Shown piece by piece: positions 17,884 through 26,194 of a stretch of 64,000 nt of DNA. Numbering within the stretch: the stretch's first letter is position 1; each line of letters opens with the position of its first letter. Position numbers and translations under genes: made by a program. The notes under the pieces were generated by a model. The model was not told the origin of the DNA and ran no database searches. It was given only the letters and a program-made list of their open reading frames with translations. Source of the DNA: Mycolicibacterium pyrenivorans (GTDB lineage: Bacteria; Actinomycetota; Actinomycetes; Mycobacteriales; Mycobacteriaceae); NCBI RefSeq assembly GCF_025821625.1, contig NZ_JACKSH010000005.1:1-64000 (forward strand). The letters run 5' to 3'.

Positions 17884-19229
17884 AGTCCTTCAGCGAACGG
17901 AATCAGCTCGTCATCGGTGTCGTCGGGCTGGCGGTGACGGTCGGCATCGTGCTGGGGTCCCTGAATTACCAGCGGCTGCCGTTCCTCCAGGGCAACCAGT
18001 ACGCGGCCTACTTCGCCGAGGCGGGCGGGCTGAAAACCGGTGAGGCGGTGCAGGTCTCGGGTTTCAAGGTGGGTGAGGTCCAGTCCATCGAGTTGGACGG
18101 GCCGCACGCGTTGGTGAAGTTCACCGTCGCAAAGAACATCCGGCTCGGCGATCGCACGGAGGCGGCGATCAAGACCAGGGGCCTGTTGGGCACGAAGGTC
18201 CTCGAGGTCACCTCCCGCGGCGACGGCCAACTGGAGGGCAGGATTCCCCTGGAGCGCACCACGTCGCCGTACGAACTGCCCGACGCGCTGGGCGAGCTGG
18301 CGATGACCATCAGCGGGCTGAACACCAATCAGCTGTCGGATTCGCTGAGGGTGTTGGCGGAGACATTCGCCGACACCCCGCCGGAGTTGCGCGTGGCGGT
18401 CGAGGGTGTGGCACGGTTCTCGCAGACCCTCGACGAACGCGATGCGCAACTGCGGGGCTTGCTGACAAACGCCAACAAGGCCACGACGGTGCTGGCCGAG
18501 CGCAGCAATCAGGTCGTGAGCCTGGTCAACAACACCAACGCGCTGCTGGCGGAGCTGCAAACCCAAAGCGCCGCACTGGATCAGATCTCCGGCAACATCT
18601 CGGCGCTCAGCGATCAGCTGCTGGGCTTCATCGCCGAGAACCGCGAAACCATGAAACCCGCACTGGACAAGCTCAACGGCGTGCTGACGATCGTCGACAA
18701 CCGTAAGGAACGCCTGCAGAGATCGATCAAACTGCTCAGCCAGTATTCGATGTCGCTCGGCGAATCGGTGGCATCCGGGCCGTTCTTCAAGACCTACGTC
18801 GCCAACCTGCTGCCGGGCCAGTTCCTGCAGCCGTTCATCGACACCGCGTTCTCGGACCTCGGTCTCGACCCCAGCGTGCTGCTGCCGTCGGAGCGCACCG
18901 ACCCGCAGGTGGGCCAGCCGGGCACGCCGGCACTGCCGGTGCCCTTCCCGCGGACGGGTCAGGGCGGCGAACCGCGCCTGACGATTCCGGACGCGATCAC
19001 CGGCAACCCCGGCGATCAGGGCTGCGGTCCGCCCGGGTTGCCGCTGCCCGGACCTACCGGCTGCTATCCCTACCGGGAGCCGCCGCCGGCCCCGCCGCCA
19101 GGCGGGCCGCCGCCGGGACCGCCAGCCGAGGCACCGCCGGGTCTGCAATCCATCCCGGGTCCGACGCCGGCTCCGGTCATGGTGCCCGCTCCCGGTGAGA
19201 CGCCCCACCTCGCGGAGGCCGGACAATGA
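17880..19229 (+). CDS. mceC: MceC, lipid-transfer subunit
   Basis: A 449-residue Mce protein: N-terminal membrane helix (LVIGVVGLAVTVGIVLGS), MCE domain (~35-115, GGLKTGEAVQVSGFKVGEV), a helical region and a C-terminal Pro/Gly tail of about 90 residues with long proline runs, a usual MceC trait. GTG at 17880 overlaps the mceB stop. It should form part of the hetero-hexameric MceA-F tube. Confidence 0.92.
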   Translation: MKSFSERNQLVIGVVGLAVTVGIVLGSLNYQRLPFLQGNQYAAYFAEAGGLKTGEAVQVSGFKVGEVQSIELDGPHALVKFTVAKNIRLGDRTEAAIKTRGLLGTKVLEVTSRGDGQLEGRIPLERTTSPYELPDALGELAMTISGLNTNQLSDSLRVLAETFADTPPELRVAVEGVARFSQTLDERDAQLRGLLTNANKATTVLAERSNQVVSLVNNTNALLAELQTQSAALDQISGNISALSDQLLGFIAENRETMKPALDKLNGVLTIVDNRKERLQRSIKLLSQYSMSLGESVASGPFFKTYVANLLPGQFLQPFIDTAFSDLGLDPSVLLPSERTDPQVGQPGTPALPVPFPRTGQGGEPRLTIPDAITGNPGDQGCGPPGLPLPGPTGCYPYREPPPAPPPGGPPPGPPAEAPPGLQSIPGPTPAPVMVPAPGETPHLAEAGQ

Positions 19230-20557
19230 CGCGCGCCGCACGGACCCTCTTGGGCGTTGCGCTGGCCGTGATACTGGTGGGCGGCGCGATCGTGCTGTTG
19301 CGCAACGCCGAAAACGTCAACCGCACACACGTCGTCGCCTACTTCGAGAACAGCAACGGCATCTACGCGGGCGACGACGTTCGCATCGTCGGGGTGCCCG
19401 TGGGCAGGATCGAGTCCATCGAGCCGCAGCCCACGTCGGTCAAGATCTCGTTCTGGTACGACAGCAAGTACGACGTTCCGGCCGACGTCAGCGCCGCGAT
19501 CTTGTCACCGACGTTGGTGACTGCGCGGAGCCTGCAGCTCACCCCGGTCTACACCGGGGGCCCCGTGATGGAGAACAACGCCGTCATTCCGCAGGAACGC
19601 ACCGCCGTTCCGGTGGAATGGGACGAGGTCCGCCGGCAGCTGGAGACGCTGTCCGAAACGCTGCAGCCGACCGAGCCGGGCGGGGTGAGCCCCCTGGGCT
19701 CGGTCATCAACACCGCCGCCGACAACCTGCGTGGCGAGGGCGCCAACATCCGTGACACCGTCATCAAGTTGTCGCAGGCCATCACGGCGCTCGGCGATCA
19801 CAGCACCGACATCTTCTCCACCGTGAAGAATCTGGCGATCCTGGTGTCTGCGCTGCAGGACAGCACCGACGTGATGCGCCAACTCAACCAGAACCTGGCT
19901 ACGGTGACCGGCTCGCTCGCCAACGATCCCAATGAAGTGGCCAACGCGGTCCGCGACCTCAACAACGTCGTCGGCGAGGTGCAGACGTTCGTGGCCGAGA
20001 ACCGCGAATCGCTTGGCACCACGTCGGACAAGTTGGCGGGGGTGACCCAGGCGCTGACCGACAGCCTGGGCGACGTGAAGCAGTTCCTGCACGTGGCGCC
20101 CAACACGCTGCAGAACTACGTGAACATCTGGCAGCCGGCCCAGGGCGCGGTGAGCAGCGTGCCGATGATCAACAACTTCTCCGATCCGATCTCCTTCCTC
20201 TGCGGCGCGGTGCAGGCCGCGTCACGACTGGGTGCCGAGGAGTCGGCGAAGCTGTGCGTGCAGTACATGGCGCCGATCATCAAGAACCGCCAGTTCAACT
20301 TCCTGCCCGTCGCGCAGAATGTCTTCGTCGGCGCCTCGACGCGGCCGAACGAGCTCACCTTCAGCGAGGATTGGCTGCGCCCGGACTACATTCCGCCGCA
20401 ACCTGTCCCGCAGCAGCAACCGTCACCGCCGCCCGCGGGAGCGCAGCCGCCTCCAGCGCCGGCCACGGGTCCGCCGTTGGCGGCAGAGGCGCCCGTCGCG
20501 CCCAACCCGGCCGACGGCCTGCATGGGCTCATGGTGCCGCCTGGGGTGGGGCCATGA
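19226..20557 (+). CDS. mceD: MceD, lipid-transfer subunit
   Basis: A 443-residue Mce protein starting MTRAARTLLGVALAVILVGG. The MCE domain covers ~35-115 (NGIYAGDDVRIVGVPVGRI), followed by the conserved DVSAAILSPTLVTARSLQL segment, a helical domain and a Pro/Ala-rich tail. The start overlaps the mceC stop by 4 bp (ATGA) and the stop overlaps the mceE start, so translation is coupled along the operon. Confidence 0.92.
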   Translation: MTRAARTLLGVALAVILVGGAIVLLRNAENVNRTHVVAYFENSNGIYAGDDVRIVGVPVGRIESIEPQPTSVKISFWYDSKYDVPADVSAAILSPTLVTARSLQLTPVYTGGPVMENNAVIPQERTAVPVEWDEVRRQLETLSETLQPTEPGGVSPLGSVINTAADNLRGEGANIRDTVIKLSQAITALGDHSTDIFSTVKNLAILVSALQDSTDVMRQLNQNLATVTGSLANDPNEVANAVRDLNNVVGEVQTFVAENRESLGTTSDKLAGVTQALTDSLGDVKQFLHVAPNTLQNYVNIWQPAQGAVSSVPMINNFSDPISFLCGAVQAASRLGAEESAKLCVQYMAPIIKNRQFNFLPVAQNVFVGASTRPNELTFSEDWLRPDYIPPQPVPQQQPSPPPAGAQPPPAPATGPPLAAEAPVAPNPADGLHGLMVPPGVGP

Positions 20558-21708
20558 TGCGGGGCAAGCTCTTTCGTGGAGTGGCCGTCGCGGTTGTGTC
20601 GGCCGGGGTGCTGTCCGGGTGTTCGGAGTGGCAAGGGCTGAACTCGCTTCCGCTGCCCGGCGTCGAGGGCACGGGGCCGGGAGCGTTCATCATCGAGGCG
20701 CAGATGCCGGATGTGGACAACATCGAGCCGAATTCCCGTGTCCGGGTGGGCGATGTGAATGTCGGCCACGTCAGGAAGATCGTGCGGCAGGGCTGGCATG
20801 CGTTGGTGACGATGGAGCTCAACGGTGACGTCGAACTGCCCGCGAATGCGACGGCCACGCTCGGTCAGACCAGCCTGTTGGGTTCACTGCACATCGAACT
20901 GGCGCCGCCGACCGACGAGACGCCCGAGGGCACGCTGAAGGACGGCTCGCTGATTCCGTTGTCGTCGTCGGGCAAGTATCCGAGCACCGAGCAGGCGCTG
21001 GCATCGGTTGCGCTGCTGCTCAACGGCGGCGGCATCGGCGAGATCCAGGACATCACCGAGGCGTTGAGCACCGCGTTCACCGGTCGCGAGGACGATCTGC
21101 GCAGCCTGATCGAGCAGCTCGACATCGCCATCGGTCACCTCGATGACCAAAAGCAGGACATCATCGCGGCGTCCGAGAGCCTGAACAATCTGATCGGTCA
21201 GTTCGCCGAGCAGAAGCCGGTGGTGGACAGGGCATTACAGACGATTCCGGATGCGTTGTCGGTGCTGCGAGACCAGCGCTCGAACCTGGCCGAGGCGCTC
21301 GCGCAACTCGGCAAGTTCAGCGCCCTGGCCGCCGACTCGGTCAACCAGACCAAGGAAGCACTGGTGCAGGAGCTGAAAGATCTCAGTGTGGTCCTGCAGG
21401 AGCTGGCCAATGCCGGTCCGGCGCTGACCCGCGCGCTGAGCTTCCTGCCCACCTTCCCGTTCCCCAAGGAGACGCTCACCAACTGGATGCGCGGCGACTA
21501 CGCGAACCTGACGTTGATTCTCGACCTGACGCTGAGCCGGATCGACTCCGGATTCTTCACCGGATCGCGGTGGGAGTGCGACCTGACCTGGTTGGAGCTG
21601 CAGTGGGGCCGCACCATCGGCCAGTTCCCCAACCCGTGCAACGCGGGTGGGCCGGGGACCGCGGGCAACCCGTTGATCGCGCCGTACCGCTGGGATCAGG
21701 GGCCTTAG
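20554..21708 (+). CDS. mceE: MceE, lipoprotein subunit (LprN-like)
   Basis: A 384-residue Mce lipoprotein. The signal peptide ends in the lipobox LSGC near residue 23, so the mature protein is anchored by lipid, as expected for the E subunit (LprK/LprN type). The MCE domain follows (SRVRVGDVNVGHVRKI, ATLGQTSLLGSLHIEL), then a helical domain. Two adjacent ATGs (20554, 20557) are possible starts; the first overlaps the mceD stop. Confidence 0.92.
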   Translation: MMRGKLFRGVAVAVVSAGVLSGCSEWQGLNSLPLPGVEGTGPGAFIIEAQMPDVDNIEPNSRVRVGDVNVGHVRKIVRQGWHALVTMELNGDVELPANATATLGQTSLLGSLHIELAPPTDETPEGTLKDGSLIPLSSSGKYPSTEQALASVALLLNGGGIGEIQDITEALSTAFTGREDDLRSLIEQLDIAIGHLDDQKQDIIAASESLNNLIGQFAEQKPVVDRALQTIPDALSVLRDQRSNLAEALAQLGKFSALAADSVNQTKEALVQELKDLSVVLQELANAGPALTRALSFLPTFPFPKETLTNWMRGDYANLTLILDLTLSRIDSGFFTGSRWECDLTWLELQWGRTIGQFPNPCNAGGPGTAGNPLIAPYRWDQGP

Positions 21709-21709
21709 C

Positions 21710-23212
21710 ATGCGAATGACCCGGCAAATCCTCATCCAGATGGCGATCTTCGCCGTCATCGCGACCACGGCGCTGGCGATCATGGTCTTGGGGTACATGC
21801 GGCTGCCCGACCTCCTCGGCATCGGCCAGTACCGCGTGACCGTGGAGTTGCCCGAGACGGGCGGGCTGTACCCCAGGGGCAATGTCACCTATCGCGGCGT
21901 CGAGGTCGGCGAGGTGAAGAGCGTCAATCTGACCGACACCGGTATCGCGGCGGTGCTGTCACTGAACTCCGACGTCGAGATTCCCGCCGACCTCGACGCC
22001 GAAGTGCACAGCGTGTCCTCGGTCGGCGAGCAGTTCGTCCAACTGCTGCCCCGCAGCGGCGAGGGTCCGGTGTTGAAGGACGGCGACGTGATCCCGTTGG
22101 ATCGCACCACGGTTCCGACCGATATCAACTCGGTCCTGGACCTGACCAACCGTGGCCTGGAGGCGATCCCGCGCGAGAACCTGAACACCGTCATCGACGA
22201 GGCCTATATCGCGGTCGGCGGGCTCGGGCCGGAATTGCGCCGACTGGTCACCGGAAGCACCACCCTGGCGATCGACGCCCGCAAGGACCTCGACTCGCTG
22301 ACCACGCTGATCGACCAGTCCAAGCCGGTGCTGGACTCCCAGACCGACACCGCGGGCTCGATCCAGGCGTGGGCGGCGAATCTGGCGAGTATCAGCGGTC
22401 AGCTGCAGAGCCAGGATCCGGCCTTGGCGGGGGTCCTCGCCAAGGGTCCCGGCGCCGCCGACGAGGTGGGGGCGTTGTTCGACCGGCTGCGGCCCACGCT
22501 GCCGATCGTGCTGGCCAACCTGGTCAGCGTCGGGGAGGTGGCCGTCACCTATCAGCCGAGCCTCGAACAGTTGCTGGTGCTGCTGCCTCAGGGCACCGCC
22601 GTCACGCAGGCCGTCGGCGTGCACAAGCGGAACACGAAGCAGGACTACGAGGGCGATGCGCTGGTCTTCAACCTGAACCTGGCGATCCCTCTGGTGCCCG
22701 CGCCGATACCGCTGCCGCCGCAGCAGTTGCCGCCGCCGTGCACGACCGGGTTCCTGCCCGCGCAGCAGCGCCGGGTGCCCACCTTCGAGGACTACCCCGA
22801 CAGGCCGCCGGGCGACGTCTACTGCCGGGTGCCGCAGGACGCGCCGTTCAACGTGCGCGGTGCCCGTAACCTGCCCTGCATCAGTGTGCCGGGCAAACGC
22901 GCCCCGACGTGGCAGCAGTGCGAAAGCAACGAGCAGTACGTGCCACTCAACGACGGCTACAACTGGAAGGGCGATCCCAACGCCACACTGTCCGGCCAGC
23001 CCGTCCCGCACGTACCTCCGGCCGTTTCACCTGCGGATGCGCCGCCGCCGCCGGCGCCGGCGCAGCCTCCGATAGCGGCCGCCGAATACGATCCGGCGAG
23101 CGGCACGTACGTTGGACCGGACGGACAGGTGTACACACAGTCCAACCTGGCCCGGAGTGCTGCAGAGGAGCAAACATGGCAGACGATGCTGCTGCCCCCG
23201 AGGGGGAACTGA
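21710..23212 (+). CDS. mceF: MceF, lipid-transfer subunit
   Basis: A 500-residue Mce protein with an N-terminal membrane helix (MAIFAVIATTALAIMVLGYM), an MCE domain (~40-120, GGLYPRGNVTYRGVEVGEV) and a helical domain with the LTNRGLEAIPRENLNTVIDEA block typical of F subunits. The C-terminal part has several Cys and a Pro-rich segment. ATG at 21710 comes one base after the mceE stop. The last 37 bp overlap the next gene. Confidence 0.92.
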   Translation: MRMTRQILIQMAIFAVIATTALAIMVLGYMRLPDLLGIGQYRVTVELPETGGLYPRGNVTYRGVEVGEVKSVNLTDTGIAAVLSLNSDVEIPADLDAEVHSVSSVGEQFVQLLPRSGEGPVLKDGDVIPLDRTTVPTDINSVLDLTNRGLEAIPRENLNTVIDEAYIAVGGLGPELRRLVTGSTTLAIDARKDLDSLTTLIDQSKPVLDSQTDTAGSIQAWAANLASISGQLQSQDPALAGVLAKGPGAADEVGALFDRLRPTLPIVLANLVSVGEVAVTYQPSLEQLLVLLPQGTAVTQAVGVHKRNTKQDYEGDALVFNLNLAIPLVPAPIPLPPQQLPPPCTTGFLPAQQRRVPTFEDYPDRPPGDVYCRVPQDAPFNVRGARNLPCISVPGKRAPTWQQCESNEQYVPLNDGYNWKGDPNATLSGQPVPHVPPAVSPADAPPPPAPAQPPIAAAEYDPASGTYVGPDGQVYTQSNLARSAAEEQTWQTMLLPPRGN

Positions 23213-23904
23213 CGAAGCCGACCACGGATCCGAAAGCCGAGGAGGCCGAGTCCAGCGCCGTTGAACCGGAGTCCGAGGCTGTCGAGGTGACCGCTGCCGA
23301 CGACGTGGAGTCGGTGGACGAGTCCGAAACCGCCGCCGAGGACATCGACGCGGAGGATATCGACGCCGAGGACATCGACGCGGAGGATATCGACGACGTC
23401 GCGGCTCCGGCACGGAGACCGATGTCGCACGTCAAGATGGCGCTCATCGCGGGCGTGGCTGTGGTGGTGGCGCTGGCGGGCCTGACGGGCTGGCTGGCGT
23501 ACCGCACCTACGAGTCGAATCAGGCCGAGGCAGAACGCAACCTGTTCGTGCAGGTCGGTCGCCAGGGCGCCCTGAACCTCACCTCGATCGACTGGGAGAA
23601 CGCCGACGCCGACGTGCAGCGCATCCTCGATTCCGCGACCGGAACGTTCTACGACGACTTCCAGCAGCGCGCACAGCCGTTCGTGGAGGTGGTCAAGCAG
23701 GCCCAGTCGAAGTCGACCGGAACCATCGCCGAGGCCGGCCTGGAATCGATGGACGACAACGAGGCCCAGGTCCTGGTCGCGGTCACCGTGCGGACATCCA
23801 ATGCCGGTGCGCCCGAACAGGAACCGCGGGCCTGGCGGATGCGGATCCTGGTGGAGAAGGTCGGCGACGAAGCCAAGGTGTCCAACGTGGAGTTCGTCCC
23901 GTGA
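23176..23904 (+). CDS. Mce-associated membrane protein 1
   Basis: A 242-residue Mas protein: a ~75-residue very acidic cytoplasmic N-terminus containing four AEDID-type repeats, one membrane helix (~88-110, MALIAGVAVVVALAGLTGWL) and a ~130-residue outer domain with the Mas fold (SIDWENADADVQRILDSATG). Mas proteins stabilise Mce complexes. ATG at 23176 lies inside mceF, a 37-bp overlap; homologues of this type begin with an acidic stretch, supporting the choice. The stop overlaps the next gene in GTGA. Confidence 0.85.
   Translation: MADDAAAPEGELTKPTTDPKAEEAESSAVEPESEAVEVTAADDVESVDESETAAEDIDAEDIDAEDIDAEDIDDVAAPARRPMSHVKMALIAGVAVVVALAGLTGWLAYRTYESNQAEAERNLFVQVGRQGALNLTSIDWENADADVQRILDSATGTFYDDFQQRAQPFVEVVKQAQSKSTGTIAEAGLESMDDNEAQVLVAVTVRTSNAGAPEQEPRAWRMRILVEKVGDEAKVSNVEFVP
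23338..23397 (+). repeat. Four 15-bp tandem repeats encoding acidic pentapeptides
   Basis: A 30-bp unit alternating GACATC and GATATC versions is present twice, giving four E-D-I-D-A/D units in the cytoplasmic tail of the first Mas protein. The repeat is in frame, so copy-number change would lengthen the tail without breaking the gene. Confidence 0.85.
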
Positions 23905-24611
23905 GCCGAGACAAGACGACAAAGATCCTGGAGGATGACGCTGCCGTGGGTGCCGAGAACGAGTCCGACGAAACCGTCGAGACCACGAAGCCCGCAGAAG
24001 CCGGCGACACCGCAGAAGCCGGCGACGTAGAGGACGCCGAGACTGCGCCCGAGCTCACCGAAGACGGCGACGAGTCCGACGACACCGGTGAGCCGGCGGC
24101 GGTCGCGACGGACACCGCGAAGCGGCGCACCCAGTGGTCCCGCGTCGTCGCGTTCGCGCTGCTTCCCGCGCTGGCTCTGGCGCTCGCGCTGGGCGCCGGA
24201 TATCTCAAGTGGCGCGACAATTCGGTGCGCAGCAGCACTGTCGCCGCCGACACCTCCGTGCAGGCGGCCAGGGACACCACTATCGCGCTGCTGTCGTACA
24301 AGCCCGAGACCGTCGAAGAACAGCTCGGCGCGGCGCGGGATCTGCTGACCGGTGAGTTCCGCGACTCCTACACCTCGCTGACCAACGATGTGGTGATCCC
24401 CGGCGCCAAGGAGAAGCAGATCTCCGCGGTCGCCTCCGTTCCCGCCGCGGCGTCGGTGTCGGCGACCGAGTCCGAGGCCGTGGTGCTGGTGTTCGTCAAC
24501 CAGACGGTGATCGTCGGGCAGGACGCGCCGACGGACACCGCGTCGAGCGTGCGGGTGACGCTGGAGAAGGTCGGCGACCGCTGGCTCATCTCCAAGTTCG
24601 ACCCGGTGTAA
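23901..24611 (+). CDS. Mce-associated membrane protein 2
   Basis: A 236-residue protein of the same type as its neighbour: an acidic cytoplasmic N-terminus of about 75 residues, a membrane helix (VVAFALLPALALALALGAG) and an outer domain ending VGDRWLISKFDPV, the usual Mas C-terminus. GTG at 23901 overlaps the preceding stop. It is the last gene of the mce operon; no obvious hairpin follows in the 47 bp before the next start. Confidence 0.88.
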   Translation: MSRDKTTKILEDDAAVGAENESDETVETTKPAEAGDTAEAGDVEDAETAPELTEDGDESDDTGEPAAVATDTAKRRTQWSRVVAFALLPALALALALGAGYLKWRDNSVRSSTVAADTSVQAARDTTIALLSYKPETVEEQLGAARDLLTGEFRDSYTSLTNDVVIPGAKEKQISAVASVPAAASVSATESEAVVLVFVNQTVIVGQDAPTDTASSVRVTLEKVGDRWLISKFDPV

Positions 24612-24645
24612 ACCCGGGCGACCTCCGGCATCGGCGTGCACCGCC

Positions 24646-24651
24646 TAACGT
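24646..24651 (+). promoter_or_regulatory. -10 box TAACGT of a leaderless start
   Basis: TAACGT lies 7 nt before ATG 24659, suggesting the acyltransferase-like gene has its own promoter and is not only read through from the mce operon. Confidence 0.4.
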
Positions 24652-24658
24652 GGGCGAC

Positions 24659-25924
24659 ATGCCGGTGTGCCGACTCGCCGCGGTCGATGCGCAGACCCTC
24701 TGGATGTCGGCCGCGATCCCCAACGACCAGTTCCTGCTCTACGCGTTCGAAGCGGGAACGGCTGAGGTGGATCGTGCGCTGTGCGAGCTCCGAGACAGAG
24801 CCAGGACCTGTGGCGAGCTCGGGATGCGCATCGCCGACACCGGGTTCTGGACCTACCCTGCGTGGGTGCCCTACGAGGTCGGTGCGGAACAGTTCGTGGT
24901 GCATGAGCTCGGCGATCGCAGCTGGACCGCGTGCCTGGCAGCGGTGGCCGGCCTGGCCGACGAGCAGCTCGACCCGTGGGCGATGAGCTGGCGGCTGCAC
25001 GTGTTCCCCGCCATCGACGACGTGCCGGGCGCACCCGGTGGCACCGTGGCGGTGCTGCAGGCCAGCCACGCCCTCGGCGACGGCATCCGGTCCTCGGCGC
25101 TGGCAGGCTACCTGTTCGGTCGGTCGGCGGCGCTGCCCGGCGTCACGGCGCCACCGCACGCCGTGGGCGGATTTCCGCGACGCGCGGTTGCCGCGGCCCG
25201 TGCCCATCGCCGGCTGGTCCGCGATACAGCCACGGGATTGGTTCCTGCCCAAGCGGATTCGGTTCCAGCGTTGCGCACCAACGCGCAGCCGACCGGGCCT
25301 CGCCAGGTCCGAGCGGTCATCTGCGAGCGTCGGCACCTGTCCGGGCCGACGGTGACGGTCGCCGTGCTGGCTGCGGTGTCGGCGGCGCTGTCCCGGCACC
25401 TGCGCGACCTCGGCGACGACCCGTCGCTGCTGGGCGCGGAGGTCCCGATGGCCAAACCCGGTCCGCGCATGGCGCACAACCATTTCGGCAACGTCGGCGT
25501 CGGCCTGTACCCCGATGCGGAGATCGGACTGCGGACCCGCCGGATCGCCGCTGACCTGTACCAGCGGCGCCGTCGGGCCGCCCACCCTGCGATGCTCGCG
25601 GAGAGTGCGGCGTTCGCATCGGTGCCTGCGCCGGTACTCCGCTGGGGCGTGAGGCAGTTCGATCCGGAGGTCCGGTCGTCCCGCGTCACCGGGAACACCG
25701 TGGTCTCAAGTGTCAACCGTGGTGCACGGGACCTTCGGTTCGGCGGTGGCCGGGTCGTGCTGACCACGGGCTTTCCCGGCCTGTCGCCGATGATGGGTCT
25801 GGCGCACGGCGTGCACGGCATCGGTGACACGATCGCGGTCAGTGTGCACGCGGCCGAGTCGGCGGTCGGCGACGTCGACGCCTACGTGCAGCGACTGGCG
25901 CGCGAACTGCGAGTTCAGGATTGA
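24659..25924 (+). CDS. WS/DGAT-like condensation-fold protein with altered HHxxxDG
   Basis: A 421-residue protein with the chloramphenicol-acetyltransferase-like fold of wax-ester synthase/DGAT enzymes. The catalytic HHxxxDG motif appears as SHALGDG (residues 136-142), keeping the second His and the DG but losing the first His. The C-terminal half has VVSSVNRGARDLRFGG and the pattern of the DUF1298 region. It may acylate a lipid or be a non-catalytic relative. ATG at 24659 is preferred; GTG at 24650 adds three residues. Its place after the mce operon suggests a lipid role. Confidence 0.65.
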   Translation: MPVCRLAAVDAQTLWMSAAIPNDQFLLYAFEAGTAEVDRALCELRDRARTCGELGMRIADTGFWTYPAWVPYEVGAEQFVVHELGDRSWTACLAAVAGLADEQLDPWAMSWRLHVFPAIDDVPGAPGGTVAVLQASHALGDGIRSSALAGYLFGRSAALPGVTAPPHAVGGFPRRAVAAARAHRRLVRDTATGLVPAQADSVPALRTNAQPTGPRQVRAVICERRHLSGPTVTVAVLAAVSAALSRHLRDLGDDPSLLGAEVPMAKPGPRMAHNHFGNVGVGLYPDAEIGLRTRRIAADLYQRRRRAAHPAMLAESAAFASVPAPVLRWGVRQFDPEVRSSRVTGNTVVSSVNRGARDLRFGGGRVVLTTGFPGLSPMMGLAHGVHGIGDTIAVSVHAAESAVGDVDAYVQRLARELRVQD

Positions 25925-25925
25925 C

Positions 25926-26132
25926 CTAGAGCGGGTTCGCGGTGAGCGTTGCCACGACGGTGTGCATCGACTGGGTGGCCGCGTCCCGGTCGTTACCCAT
26001 CCCCACCAGAGTGTCGATGATCAGGGGGCCGAGGATCTGGGTGAGGCCGTGTCCCTCGTGCCCGAAAAAGCCGGCCATCTCGAGCAGCACCGCACCGTGG
26101 TTGATGCCGCGTGGTTCGCTCACGGCTGCCAT
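25926..26132 (-). CDS. Small hypothetical protein, 68 residues
   Basis: A short frame encodes a protein beginning MAAVSEPRG and ending TLTANPL, with an amphipathic middle (FGHEGHGLTQILGPLIIDTLVGM). No family is recognised. Support for a real gene is contextual: its stop lies one base from the stop of the convergent upstream gene, and a perfect ATAACGCTGTTAT palindrome lies 6 bp before its ATG. It could also be a remnant of a longer regulator. A GTG at 26121 would give a slightly shorter product. Confidence 0.4.
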   Translation of the reverse strand: MAAVSEPRGINHGAVLLEMAGFFGHEGHGLTQILGPLIIDTLVGMGNDRDAATQSMHTVVATLTANPL

Positions 26133-26138
26133 GTAACC

Positions 26139-26151
26139 ATAACGCTGTTAT
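26139..26151. promoter_or_regulatory. Operator-like palindrome ATAACGCTGTTAT
   Basis: Perfect 5-bp arms around 3 bp, just upstream of the small ORF. Two near-identical elements lie before the carotenoid oxygenase gene at 27909 and 27934, which suggests one regulator for both. Confidence 0.5.
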
Positions 26152-26194
26152 CGACGGTGTGCCGTCCGGCTTGGCCGGTGCCGCACCGCGCGGA

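Noticed and set aside
13736-24611. Naming the mce operon mce4 because of a KstR-like box in the window
   Set aside because: The box is 5 kb beyond the operon before an unrelated gene, and MceA resembles Mce3A rather than Mce4A; the number is left open.
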